Shown here in pieces: positions 19,454-27,445 of a DNA stretch of 64,000 nucleotides. The stretch lies in contig NZ_CP107917.1 in the NCBI RefSeq assembly GCF_036014175.1, forward strand, positions 310,001-374,000, read 5' to 3'. Positions within the stretch are counted from its first letter, which is position 1, and every line of letters starts with the position of its first letter. A model generated the notes under the pieces. That model had not been told where the DNA came from. It saw only the letters and a list, made by a program, of their open reading frames with translations, and searched no databases. The stretch comes from Streptomyces sp. NBC_00443 (GTDB lineage Bacteria > Actinomycetota > Actinomycetes > Streptomycetales > Streptomycetaceae). The position numbers and the translations under genes were made by a program.

Positions 19454-19558
19454 GGGGGGCTCCAGGTGAGGCCGGAGGAGACGGTCGGGGTACGGCCGGG
19501 GCGGCGGCGCGTCCCTTGACCCGCCGCCGCCGGTACGGCTCCGTTCACAGCGCCCCGG

Positions 19559-21922
19559 TCACGGTGCCCACGGGGACTCGACGGTCCACGTGGTGTCCTC
19601 CGTGAAGAGGGCGGGGTTGTCCCAGGTGTGCGTGCCGCCCGGGGTGGCGAGCCACAACTCGGCGTTGTAGTGGCGCAGGTACTGCTCCGGGAAGTTGTAG
19701 GCGGAGAGGCGTACACCCCCGTTCGCGGCCCGGGCGGGGCAGAAGGTGGCGTCGGCCCGGAACAGGTCGCCGCTGCCGGACTCCTTGTGGACGCGGTACT
19801 CGCGGTGGCGCAGGTAGTCGCCGGGGTAGTTCCGCGACTCGAAGCTGTAGCAGGAGCTGTTGGCGAGTCCGGGGACGATCTTCCAGGTGGCGTCGTTCTT
19901 CAGCATGGCGTCGCTGCCGCTGCCCACGATCTCCGTGAAGACCGCGCCGTCCCTGTGACGCACGAACCGGTCGGTGTGGCCGGGGGTCGTCACCCGCAGC
20001 GACTTGTTCTGATCGGTGGGCAGGGTGACGGGGGCCGTCGGCCCCCGGGAGGCGTCGATGAGAGCACGGTTGGCCGCTCTCACCCGGGCTTCGTCGACCT
20101 TGACCACCTGGCGGTCGTAGGTGAGCAGGCCGTTGGCCTCGTTCTCGACGTCGGTGATCTCGGTGTAGACCGAGGCGGACAGGCCGCGGGGCATGCGTAC
20201 CTCGCGGATGGCGTCGATGAGGCCCACGAAACGGTTGTTGAGGTGGGCGAGGTCGGGCTGGTCCTCGTAGCTGAAGCCGCCGCCGGGGTACCACTCGTGA
20301 CCGGCGACCTTGAAGCCCAGGCCACCGAACTCGCCGAGAACGGCGGCGCGGGTGGCGCTGGGCACCGTGGTGCCGGGCCCTACGTATACGTGGTGGTCGA
20401 CGACGTCGCCGTTGCCGCCGTCGACGGCGCCGCAGCAGTTGACGCCGCTCATGTTGTCGACGAGGCGGGAGGGGTCGTAGGCCTTGACCTCGTCGGCTAT
20501 GCGGGCCTGGTCGTACTGGCCCCAGCCCTCGTTCTGGTTGACCCACATGACCAGGGACGGTGAGCCGCGGTGCTGGTCGATGATGCGGTCGTACTCGGCC
20601 TCCCACTGGGTGCGGGCCGCGGCGTCGGGGGTGTGTTCCATGGACGGCATGTCCTGCCAGACCAGCAGTCCGAGCCGGTCGGCCCAGTAGAACCAGCGCT
20701 GTGGCTCGACCTTGATGTGCTTGCGGACCATGTTGAAGCCGAGGTCCTTGTGCTTCTGAAGGTCGTGGCGCAGGGCGGCGTCGGTGGGCGCGGTGTAGAT
20801 GCCGTCCGGCCAGTAACCCTGGTCCAGGGTGCCGGTCTGGAAGACGAACTTGCCGTTGAGGACGGGGCGGAGGACGCCGTCGACGCGGGCGGTGCCGATG
20901 GAGCGCATGCCGGTGTAGCTGCCGATGGAGTCGACGGTCGTGCCGCCGGAGAGCAGGTCGGCCTTCACGTCGTAGAGGAAGGGGTCCTCGGGAGTCCAGA
21001 GGTGGGGGTTCGGGATCGGGACGGTGAACTCGGTGCCGACCGGGCCCGTGGCCGTGCCCACGGTGCTGCCGCCGACGGAGACGGTGATACGGGCCTGATG
21101 GCCGCTCGTCGTCCCGCTCCCGCGCACGGTGACCTTCAGGCGGCTGTTCGGCAGGTCCGGCACCATGTCGAGGCCGGTGATGTGCGCGGAGGCCGTGGGT
21201 TCGAGCCACACGGTCTGCCAGATGCCGGACGCGGCGGTGTAGAAGATGCCACCGCCGGGGTGCGGGGCGACGTCGCGGATCCGCTGCTTGCCGACGGCCT
21301 GGCTGCCGGTCTCGGTGGGGTCCCAGACGGAGACGACGATCGCGTTGGTGCCGCCGCTCAGAAGGTCGGTGACGTCGTAGGAGAAGGCGTCGTAGCCGCC
21401 GCTGTGGGTGGCGCCGGCCTGGCGGCCGTTGACCCACACGGTCGTACGCCAGTCGCTGGCGCCGAAGTTGAGCTGAACGCGGCGGCCGTTCCAGTTCGAC
21501 GGGACGGTGAAGGTGCGCTTGTACCAGAGCTTGTCGTTCTGGGTGATCCTGCGCTGGATGCCGGAGAGCGCGGACTCGGCGGCGAACGGGACCCGGATCT
21601 GCTCGGTGAAGGTGGCCGGCCGGCCGGCGTCCGCCGGGGTGACGGCGAAGTCCCAGATGCCGTTGAGATTGGCCCAGTCGGGGCGGGTCAGCTGGGGGCG
21701 GGGGTATTCGGGGAGCGGGTTGTCGGTGGGGACCTGGTTCGTCCAAGGGGTGGTCATGGGTGCGGGCTTGGGGGTCCAGGCCCTCGGCGCGGCGCTCGCG
21801 CTGCCGACGGCCGTGAGGGCCGTGCCGCTTAGCAGGGCCAACGCGGCGAGCGCGGTGGTGGCCCGTCGCACTTTGCGTCTCAGCCAGGGGAACGGCGTAC
21901 GGCGTACGGGTACTCGACGCAT
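19559..21922 (-). CDS. Secreted GH2 glycosidase with CBM42-like (AbfB) domain
   Basis: The 787-residue protein has a long signal peptide (MRRVPVRRTPFPWLRRKV, then a hydrophobic run to ASAAP). The GH2 sugar-binding and Ig domains (LNGIWDFAVT, LNFGASDWRTTVWVNGRQ, GIFYTAASGIWQTVWLEPT) lead into a barrel with acid/base Glu in VNQNEGWGQYD and a candidate nucleophile in VLGEFGGLG. From about 645 onward there are AbfB-type repeats (SFESRNYPGDYLRHREY, LFRADATFCP, LSAYNFPEQYLRHYNAELW), the signature of CBM42, which binds arabinofuranose side chains. GH2 enzymes from Streptomyces with beta-D-galactofuranosidase activity have been reported, so a furanosidase role is a specific hypothesis; beta-galactosidase is the default. 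It is the gene after the permeases on the minus strand, behind a 13-bp-stem hairpin. Confidence 0.85.
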   Translation of the reverse strand: MRRVPVRRTPFPWLRRKVRRATTALAALALLSGTALTAVGSASAAPRAWTPKPAPMTTPWTNQVPTDNPLPEYPRPQLTRPDWANLNGIWDFAVTPADAGRPATFTEQIRVPFAAESALSGIQRRITQNDKLWYKRTFTVPSNWNGRRVQLNFGASDWRTTVWVNGRQAGATHSGGYDAFSYDVTDLLSGGTNAIVVSVWDPTETGSQAVGKQRIRDVAPHPGGGIFYTAASGIWQTVWLEPTASAHITGLDMVPDLPNSRLKVTVRGSGTTSGHQARITVSVGGSTVGTATGPVGTEFTVPIPNPHLWTPEDPFLYDVKADLLSGGTTVDSIGSYTGMRSIGTARVDGVLRPVLNGKFVFQTGTLDQGYWPDGIYTAPTDAALRHDLQKHKDLGFNMVRKHIKVEPQRWFYWADRLGLLVWQDMPSMEHTPDAAARTQWEAEYDRIIDQHRGSPSLVMWVNQNEGWGQYDQARIADEVKAYDPSRLVDNMSGVNCCGAVDGGNGDVVDHHVYVGPGTTVPSATRAAVLGEFGGLGFKVAGHEWYPGGGFSYEDQPDLAHLNNRFVGLIDAIREVRMPRGLSASVYTEITDVENEANGLLTYDRQVVKVDEARVRAANRALIDASRGPTAPVTLPTDQNKSLRVTTPGHTDRFVRHRDGAVFTEIVGSGSDAMLKNDATWKIVPGLANSSCYSFESRNYPGDYLRHREYRVHKESGSGDLFRADATFCPARAANGGVRLSAYNFPEQYLRHYNAELWLATPGGTHTWDNPALFTEDTTWTVESPWAP

Positions 21923-22002
21923 CGTGGCTCCTTGATGAGTGGGGTGGGAGACGTGCGTGTGCGAGAAGCGGCCGCGCGGTGGCCGGGGGCAGCCGTCTGG
22001 AA

Positions 22003-22050
22003 CCGGACGCGGCAGCCGGGGCGGAAGAGTGGCCCGACTGCCGCGTCCGG
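22003..22050 (-). terminator. Intercistronic hairpin between permease and GH2 genes
   Basis: CCGGACGCGGCAG at 22003-22015 pairs perfectly with 22038-22050; the 22-base loop can fold further. It lies just past the permease stop codon and 81 bases before the GH2 start. It may terminate most transcripts or protect the transporter mRNA, so that enzymes are made at a lower level than the importer. Confidence 0.7.
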
Positions 22051-22054
22051 GGCT

Positions 22055-23089
22055 CTACATGAGCTGCCGTCTGCGGCCCAGCCAGGTCTGGGCGATGACG
22101 ACGACGGCCAGGAAGGCGCCGCTGACCACCTGTTGGTAGGAGGAGTCGAGGGAGCCGATCTGGTTGATGACGTTCTGGATGACCTTCAGCAGCAGCACGC
22201 CGACCAGGGAACCGCTGACGTAGCCGAGACCGCCGGTCAGCAGGGTCCCGCCGATCACCACGGCGGAGATGGCCTCCAGCTCCATGCCGTTGCCGAGGAT
22301 GGTCACGCCGGAGGCGAGCCAGGCGGCGTTGAGCGCGCCGGCCAGGCCGGCGAGGAGGCCCGACAGGGTGTAGACGAGGATCTTGGTGCGGGCCACGGGG
22401 GCGCCCATCAGGGCCGCCGCGTCCTCGTTGCCGCCGACCGCGTAGACGTGCTGGCCGAAGCGGGTGCGGCGCAGGACCACGGCGCCCGCGACGAAGAGGG
22501 CCAGGGTGATCCACACCGGGTTGCCGAGGCCCAGGGTGGTGCCCTGACCCAGTTCGGCGAGGAACGAGCCCTCGCCGATCAGGAAGGTGTCCGCGCCCTC
22601 GTCCGTGATGGCGAGCAGCAGGCCGCGCGCGCCCAGCATGGCGGCCAGCGTGACGATGAACGGGGCGAGCCGGGAGCGGGCGACCAGCAGGCCGTTGACG
22701 ACGCCGATCAGTCCGCACACCGCCAGCGGCAGCAGCAGGGCCACCAGGGTGCCGTGGCGTGACCCCCAGGCTGCCAGGACGCCGCCGAGAGCGAACAGCG
22801 AGCCGACGGACAGGTCGATGCCGCCGGTGATGATCACGAAGGTCATGCCGAGGGCGACGATCGCCAGGAAGGTCGAACTGGTCGCCATGTTGCCGATGTT
22901 GTCGCCGGTCGCGAAGGCGTCGAAGGAGAATGACGCCACCACGGACACGATCACCAGGACGGCCAGCGCGCCGTGCTGCTGGATCAGGGCGCTCAGCCGC
23001 TCGGAGCGCGCGGAGCCGGCCGGCTCGGTCTCCCCCGTCGGCTCGTTGCTCGCGGTGGTCACGGGCGCGTTCGCTTTCGTGACGGTCAT
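22055..23089 (-). CDS. Sugar ABC transporter permease (YjfF/RbsC type)
   Basis: The 344-residue inner-membrane protein has about ten hydrophobic helices after a polar N-terminus of 32 residues. The BPD_transp_2 signature is visible in ALGMTFVIITGGIDLSVGS and near the C-terminus in VVIGGTLLTGGLGYVSG. It overlaps the other permease gene by four bases (ATGA at 23086-23089), so the two are translationally coupled and likely form a heterodimeric channel. The presence of two permeases with one ATPase is the layout of YtfT-YjfF in the Escherichia coli galactofuranose importer; ribose and galactose importers usually have one permease gene. Confidence 0.92.
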   Translation of the reverse strand: MTVTKANAPVTTASNEPTGETEPAGSARSERLSALIQQHGALAVLVIVSVVASFSFDAFATGDNIGNMATSSTFLAIVALGMTFVIITGGIDLSVGSLFALGGVLAAWGSRHGTLVALLLPLAVCGLIGVVNGLLVARSRLAPFIVTLAAMLGARGLLLAITDEGADTFLIGEGSFLAELGQGTTLGLGNPVWITLALFVAGAVVLRRTRFGQHVYAVGGNEDAAALMGAPVARTKILVYTLSGLLAGLAGALNAAWLASGVTILGNGMELEAISAVVIGGTLLTGGLGYVSGSLVGVLLLKVIQNVINQIGSLDSSYQQVVSGAFLAVVVIAQTWLGRRRQLM

Positions 23090-24048
23090 CGCTTCCCCCG
23101 TCCCCGTGCCGCGTAGACCGCGGCGACGATCACTATGGCCTGCGCGATCTGGGTCCAGGAGGGCGGCAGATCGTGTTTGATGAGGGTGGCGGTGAGCAAC
23201 TGGATGAGGACGGCTCCCGCAACGGTGCCGGCGATGTTGACCCGGCCGCCGGTCAGCGGGGTGCCGCCGACGACGACCGCGGTGATCGCCGAGAGCTCCA
23301 TCAGGTTGCCGAGCGAGGTCGGGTCACTGGCCTGGAGACGTGCGGTCGCCAGCACCCCCGCGACGGCGGCGAGCAGTGCGCAGACGACGTACACGGTGAT
23401 CAGCACGCGTCGTACCGGCAGCCCGGCGAGTTGCGCGGCCGGGCGGCTGTCGCCGATGGCGAGGAGCCGGCGGCCGAAGGTGGTGCGGCGCACCACGAAG
23501 GACACCATGAGGGCCAGGACCGCGGCGATCAGGATCAGGTACGGGATGCCGAGGATGTCGCCGGAACCAAGGGAGGCCAGGGAAGGATTGCGCAGGTCCT
23601 CCAGCTGGGGCAGCAGGACGAGGGCGAGGCCCCGGCCGCCGACCATGAGGGCCAGGGTGGCCACGATCGGTTGTACGCCGACGAGCGCGACCAGCGCGCC
23701 GTTGGCCAGTCCGACCCCGGCGGCGAACAGTGCGACCACGAGCAGTGTGGGCAGGAGTCCGTAGCCGAGGTAGAGCGCGGTGACGGAGGCCGCCAGTGCC
23801 ATCACGGCACCTACGGACAGGTCGACGCCCTCCGTGCCGATGACCAGGGCCATGCCGAGGGCGACGATGATGACGGGGGCGACCTGGACGGCCTGGGTGC
23901 GGAAGTTCTCCGCGGAGAGGAAGTGCGGGGTGATGACGGTGTTGACGACCATCAGCGCCGCCACGCCCGCGTAGACGCCGTAGGTCTGGAGCCACTGGAG
24001 TGCGCGGGCCTTGTCCAGCGGGGCGGTGCCTAGGGTGGCTTCAGCCAT
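23086..24048 (-). CDS. Sugar ABC transporter permease (YtfT/RbsC type)
   Basis: The 320-residue polytopic protein starts MAEATLGTAPLDKARALQWL and carries the family motif ALGMALVIGTEGVDLSVGAV and VVGGTPLTGGRVNIAGT near its end. It differs from its neighbour in lacking the long N-terminal extension. Its start overlaps the end of the ATPase gene by eight bases (24041-24048), and its stop overlaps the next permease start. The tight packing means all three are made from one message in fixed ratio. Confidence 0.92.
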   Translation of the reverse strand: MAEATLGTAPLDKARALQWLQTYGVYAGVAALMVVNTVITPHFLSAENFRTQAVQVAPVIIVALGMALVIGTEGVDLSVGAVMALAASVTALYLGYGLLPTLLVVALFAAGVGLANGALVALVGVQPIVATLALMVGGRGLALVLLPQLEDLRNPSLASLGSGDILGIPYLILIAAVLALMVSFVVRRTTFGRRLLAIGDSRPAAQLAGLPVRRVLITVYVVCALLAAVAGVLATARLQASDPTSLGNLMELSAITAVVVGGTPLTGGRVNIAGTVAGAVLIQLLTATLIKHDLPPSWTQIAQAIVIVAAVYAARGRGKR

Positions 24049-25600
24049 CGGTCGCCGCCTCCTCGGCCATGTGCTCCGCTGGGGCGTTCCCGGCGATGGT
24101 GCGCATCAGCTTGTCCTCGGTGACGTCGTCGCCGGACAACTCGCCCACGACGGCACCGTCCTTCAGTACGACCACGCGGTCGGACCCTTCGATCAGTTCC
24201 TCCAGGTCGGAGGAGATGAGCAGGACGCCCAGGCCGTCGGCGGCCAGTTCGTCCACGAGTTTCTGCACCTCGGCCTTGGCGCCGACGTCGATGCCGCGCG
24301 TGGGCTCGTCAAGCAGCAGCACCTTGGGGTTCATGGCGAGCCAGCGGGCGAGCAGCACCTTCTGCTGGTTGCCCCCGGACAGTTCGCCGACCTTCTGGTG
24401 CGGTGAAGAGGCCTTGATGCGCAGCCGCTTGACGAAGGTGTCGACGACGCTGTCGACGCGGGCCTCGGAGACGAGGCCGAAGCGGGAGAGGCGAGGCAGG
24501 ACAGCAAGCGCGATGTTCTCCCGCACGGACAGTCCGGGGACGATGCCCTCGCTCTTGCGGTCCTCCGGCAGCAGGCTGACCCCCGCCCGGATGGCGGCCG
24601 GTGCCGATCCGCCGCGCAGGGGGACGCCGGCCACGGTGACACGGCCCGAACGGACGGGCAGGGCACCCGAGATGGCCTTCGCCGTCTCGGTGCGTCCGGA
24701 GCCGAGCAGTCCGCCCAGGCCGACGACCTCGCCGGGCCGGATGCTCAGGGACACCTGATGCAGTTTGTGCGGCACCGTCAGTTCCCTGGCCTCCAGCACG
24801 GGTCGGGTGTCGGTCGCCTCGTGGTCGCCGGTGAACTTGGTGAGACCCTCCTCGCGGACCTCGCCCAGGTCTCGGCCGAGCATCGTGGACACCAGGGCGA
24901 GGCGGTCGAGGTCGGCCAGGCGGCCGTGGTGGACGCGCCGGCCGTCACGGAGCACGGTGACCGTGTCGCACACGGCGTAGAGCTCGTCCAGGCGGTGGCT
25001 GACGTAGACGACGGCGATGCCCGCGTCGCGAAGCCGCCGGATCACCGAGAACAGGGTCTCGACCTCGCGCGGTTCGAGGGATGAGGTCGGCTCGTCCATG
25101 ATGACGACGCGGGCGTCGGTGGCGACGGCACGGGCCAGGGCCACCATCTGCTGGGCGCCGACCCCGAGGGTGCGCAGCGACCGGCGGACGTCCACCCGGA
25201 CGCCGTGTCCGCGCAGGATCTCCTCGGCCTCCCGGTTCATGCGGGCGATGTCCAGCACACCGAAGCGGCTGCGAGGTTCCCGGCCCAGGAAGAGGTTGCG
25301 GGCGACGCTGAGCAGCGGGATGAGGTTGACCTCTTGGTAGATGGTCGAGATGCCCGCCTTCTGCGCCTCCAGGGGCGTGGCGAAGGAGGCCTTGCGGCCC
25401 TGGAAGGTGATCTCGCCGGCGTCGGGGCGGTACACGCCGGTGAGGAGCTTGATGAGGGTCGACTTGCCGGCGCCGTTCTCGCCGATCAGGGCGTGGACCT
25501 CACCGGCCTGCAGGGTGAGGTCCACGTCGTCCAGGGCCCGGACGCCGGGGAAGGTCTTGCTCAGTCCGCGGACGGCGAGGACTTCGGCGGGGGGTGCCAC
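24041..25600 (-). CDS. Sugar ABC transporter ATPase, two-domain (YtfR/RbsA type)
   Basis: The 519-residue protein has two nucleotide-binding domains. The first has Walker A GENGAGKST at about 38-46, the family's variant signature LGVGAQQMVALARA and Walker B VVIMDEPTSSLEP. The second has the usual degenerate Walker A (GLLGSGRTETAKAI), a canonical LSGGNQQKVLLARWL and LLLDEPTRGIDVGAKAEV. One active and one degenerate site is normal for ribose/galactose-type importers. It powers the two permeases encoded directly downstream. The gene starts 118 bases after the binding-protein gene, beyond a hairpin. Confidence 0.93.
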   Translation of the reverse strand: MAPPAEVLAVRGLSKTFPGVRALDDVDLTLQAGEVHALIGENGAGKSTLIKLLTGVYRPDAGEITFQGRKASFATPLEAQKAGISTIYQEVNLIPLLSVARNLFLGREPRSRFGVLDIARMNREAEEILRGHGVRVDVRRSLRTLGVGAQQMVALARAVATDARVVIMDEPTSSLEPREVETLFSVIRRLRDAGIAVVYVSHRLDELYAVCDTVTVLRDGRRVHHGRLADLDRLALVSTMLGRDLGEVREEGLTKFTGDHEATDTRPVLEARELTVPHKLHQVSLSIRPGEVVGLGGLLGSGRTETAKAISGALPVRSGRVTVAGVPLRGGSAPAAIRAGVSLLPEDRKSEGIVPGLSVRENIALAVLPRLSRFGLVSEARVDSVVDTFVKRLRIKASSPHQKVGELSGGNQQKVLLARWLAMNPKVLLLDEPTRGIDVGAKAEVQKLVDELAADGLGVLLISSDLEELIEGSDRVVVLKDGAVVGELSGDDVTEDKLMRTIAGNAPAEHMAEEAATDG

Positions 25601-25621
25601 CTGTGCCTCCAGGAAGAAGAA

Positions 25622-25653
25622 GGTGGAGAGAGGGGTGGAGAGAGGGGTGGAGA
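25622..25653. repeat. Short 12-base tandem repeat
   Basis: GGTGGAGAGAGG is present 2.7 times in a row between the binding-protein and ATPase genes. On the coding strand it gives a pyrimidine-rich leader before the ATPase start. Confidence 0.8.
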
Positions 25654-25686
25654 ATTTCGTGAAGAGGGTTGTGCGGGAGAGGCGTT

Positions 25687-25711
25687 GGGGCCCGGCCGAT
25701 GCCCGGGCCCC
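25687..25711 (-). terminator. Attenuating hairpin after the binding-protein gene
   Basis: GGGGCCCGG at 25687-25695 pairs with CCGGGCCCC at 25703-25711 around a 7-base loop, six bases after the binding-protein stop. Such hairpins often let the binding protein be made in excess of the membrane components. Confidence 0.75.
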
Positions 25712-25717
25712 GCGGGA

Positions 25718-26812
25718 TCAGTACGCCTTGCCGATCTCCGTGTTCGCGTTGTCCGCGTCGTAGGCGCTGTCCTGGATGATGATGTCCTGCGGGACTTCCT
25801 CGCCCTTGGTGAAGGTGTCCAGGGTCTGGAACGCCAGTGGGCCGAACCGGGGGTTGGACTCGATGACGCCGCTGATCCAGCCGTCCACGATGCCCTGGAC
25901 GGCGTTGCGGGTTCCGTCGACGGTCACGATCTTGACGTCGCCCGCCTTCTTGCCCGCGCCCTTCAGCGCGGCCACCGCGCCGAGCCCCATCTCGTCGTTC
26001 TCGGCGTAGATGCCCTTGATGCCGGGCTTCGACTGGATGAGCTGCTCGGTGACCTGCTGGCCCTTCTCGCGGGCGAAGTCACCTGTCTGCTCGAACACGA
26101 CCTTCAACTCCGGTGCCTTTTCGGCGATCCGCTCCTTGAAGCCCTTGGTGCGCTCGGTGGTGACGTTGTTCCCGGCCGAGCCGAGGAGGATGGCGACCTC
26201 GCCCTTGCCGCCGGTCGCCTCGATCATCTGGTCGGCGGCCCGTCTGCCCTGCTCGACGAAGTCGGAGGCGATGAAGGAGACATAGTCCTTGCAGGCGGTG
26301 GCGTTGATCTTGCGGTCGATCGTGACGATCGGGACCTTCTTGGCGGCGGCAGCCTGCAGTACCGGGTCCCAGCCGTCGGAGTTGAGCGGGGCGATCACCA
26401 GCAGGTCGGCGCCCTTGGCCAGCAGGTCCTGGACGTCGCTGATCTGCTTGGAGAACTGCGACTGGGCGTTGGCGGTGAGCAACTTGACGCCCCGCTTGTT
26501 CGCCTCGTCCTTGATGGACTGGGTCTCGGCGATACGGAACGGGTTGGCCTCCTTCTCCGACTGGGAGAAGCCCACGGTCGCGTTCTTCAGATCCAGCTTC
26601 TCGCCGCCGTAGGCGTCGATGGCGCAGGACTTGCTGCCCGGCTTCGGCGTGACGACCTTCTGTTCGGCGCCCGCGGCCGCCGGGGACTTGGTGTCCTTCG
26701 ACGCGTCGTCCTCCGACTTCGCGCAGGCGCCGGCGGTCAGGGCGACCGCGGCGGCCAGGGCCACGACCCCGGGGCGGGTGAGGAGGCGAGGACGGTGAGT
26801 GGTGCGCTGCAT
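25718..26812 (-). CDS. Sugar-binding lipoprotein of ABC importer (YtfQ-like)
   Basis: The start at 26812 (MQRTTHRPRLLTRPG) gives a 364-residue lipoprotein with a signal peptide and Cys in LTAGACAKSED. The mature part is a Peripla_BP_4 fold: TVGFSQSEKEANPFRIAETQ, LLVIAPLNSDGWDPVLQAA, VTIDRKINATACKDY, GIYAENDEMGLGAVAALK. The order GFSQ, AET, IAPLNSDGWDPVL, DR and the end of the protein resemble the E. coli galactofuranose-binding protein YtfQ more than ribose or xylose binders, by eye only. It is the first gene of the operon and presumably delivers the sugars released by the exported GH enzymes. Confidence 0.88.
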   Translation of the reverse strand: MQRTTHRPRLLTRPGVVALAAAVALTAGACAKSEDDASKDTKSPAAAGAEQKVVTPKPGSKSCAIDAYGGEKLDLKNATVGFSQSEKEANPFRIAETQSIKDEANKRGVKLLTANAQSQFSKQISDVQDLLAKGADLLVIAPLNSDGWDPVLQAAAAKKVPIVTIDRKINATACKDYVSFIASDFVEQGRRAADQMIEATGGKGEVAILLGSAGNNVTTERTKGFKERIAEKAPELKVVFEQTGDFAREKGQQVTEQLIQSKPGIKGIYAENDEMGLGAVAALKGAGKKAGDVKIVTVDGTRNAVQGIVDGWISGVIESNPRFGPLAFQTLDTFTKGEEVPQDIIIQDSAYDADNANTEIGKAY

Positions 26813-26922
26813 GGTGACCCCGATCCGGGCGACGCTGAAAGGGAACTGGGAGCTGACGCATGAGCAGAAACGGCGCATCTCCCCCGGCGGGCAACGTTGT
26901 CGGGCCCGCTGCAAAGAGGTTT

Positions 26923-26936
26923 TTACATCGTTGGAA
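26923..26936. promoter_or_regulatory. LacI-type operator upstream of the ABC operon
   Basis: TTACATCGTTGGAA agrees with the palindrome at 14316 at 12 of 14 positions. It lies about 110 bases upstream of the binding-protein start and overlaps a possible promoter. A nearby CAACGTTG at 26892-26899 could be an auxiliary half site. Confidence 0.68.
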
Positions 26937-27241
26937 GGAAGCTGTAAACCCCCTGTGCGCACACCTGTGCATCGCGAGGAGGCGGGGGGTGCGGGGGAAG
27001 CGCTTGCCCGAGGGCGGGCCTCGCGGCGCGCGTCAACTCCCGTACGGCTTCGGGACGTAGGGCTGCCAGGTCTTTGCCACTGCGGGGCGGGACGGGAGGT
27101 GCTCAGGGCGTGGCTGCCTGCGGGCGCCAGGGGTCACGAGCGTCTGAACGCCGGTGTGGACGTTGGCGTATCGGCCAGGGTTGTTGGTGTTGGTGAGGTG
27201 CTGGGCAGGGGCCCTGCGGCGCGCTGGGCCGGCGGCGGAAG

Positions 27242-27312
27242 CGGGGGCCGGGGGGCTGTGGGGGGGCCGGGGGGCTGTGGGGGGGGGCGGGGGGCTGTGG
27301 GGGGGCCGGGGG
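27242..27312. repeat. G-rich tandem repeat with quadruplex potential
   Basis: About three units of roughly 19 bases, each of the form CC then GGGGGGCTGTGGGGGGG, follow one another on the plus strand. Runs of five to eight G separated by two or three bases could form G-quadruplexes. The minus-strand transcript from lacI would carry the C-rich complement. Confidence 0.75.
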
Positions 27313-27445
27313 AATCGGCGAGGAAGTGGTGCCCGCACCCGCCTGCCGCGGCACCCGAACTCGCCCGACGGGCGGCACGTCGATTGACCCCGCCGTGTCG
27401 GTCGACCAACTGACGGGGATCGCGGCGTACTTGACTACGGGCGGG

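Larger units (their letters stand above)
26813..27445. other. Intergenic region: ABC operon promoter, operators and G-rich repeat
   Basis: More than 600 bases separate the binding-protein gene from lacI. They hold the operator at 26923-26936, an 8-base palindrome CAACGTTG at 26892-26899 and the G-rich repeat at 27242-27312. Open frames over the repeat are low-complexity artefacts. A possible minus-strand promoter is TTTACA at about 26941-26946 with TGTAAA 15-16 bases on, overlapping the operator. Confidence 0.5.

Noticed and set aside
19545..22718. A very long minus-strand open frame over the GH2 and permease genes
   Set aside because: It is a shadow frame of high-GC coding DNA; its arginine- and proline-rich translation has no domains, while the GH2 and permease frames are clear.
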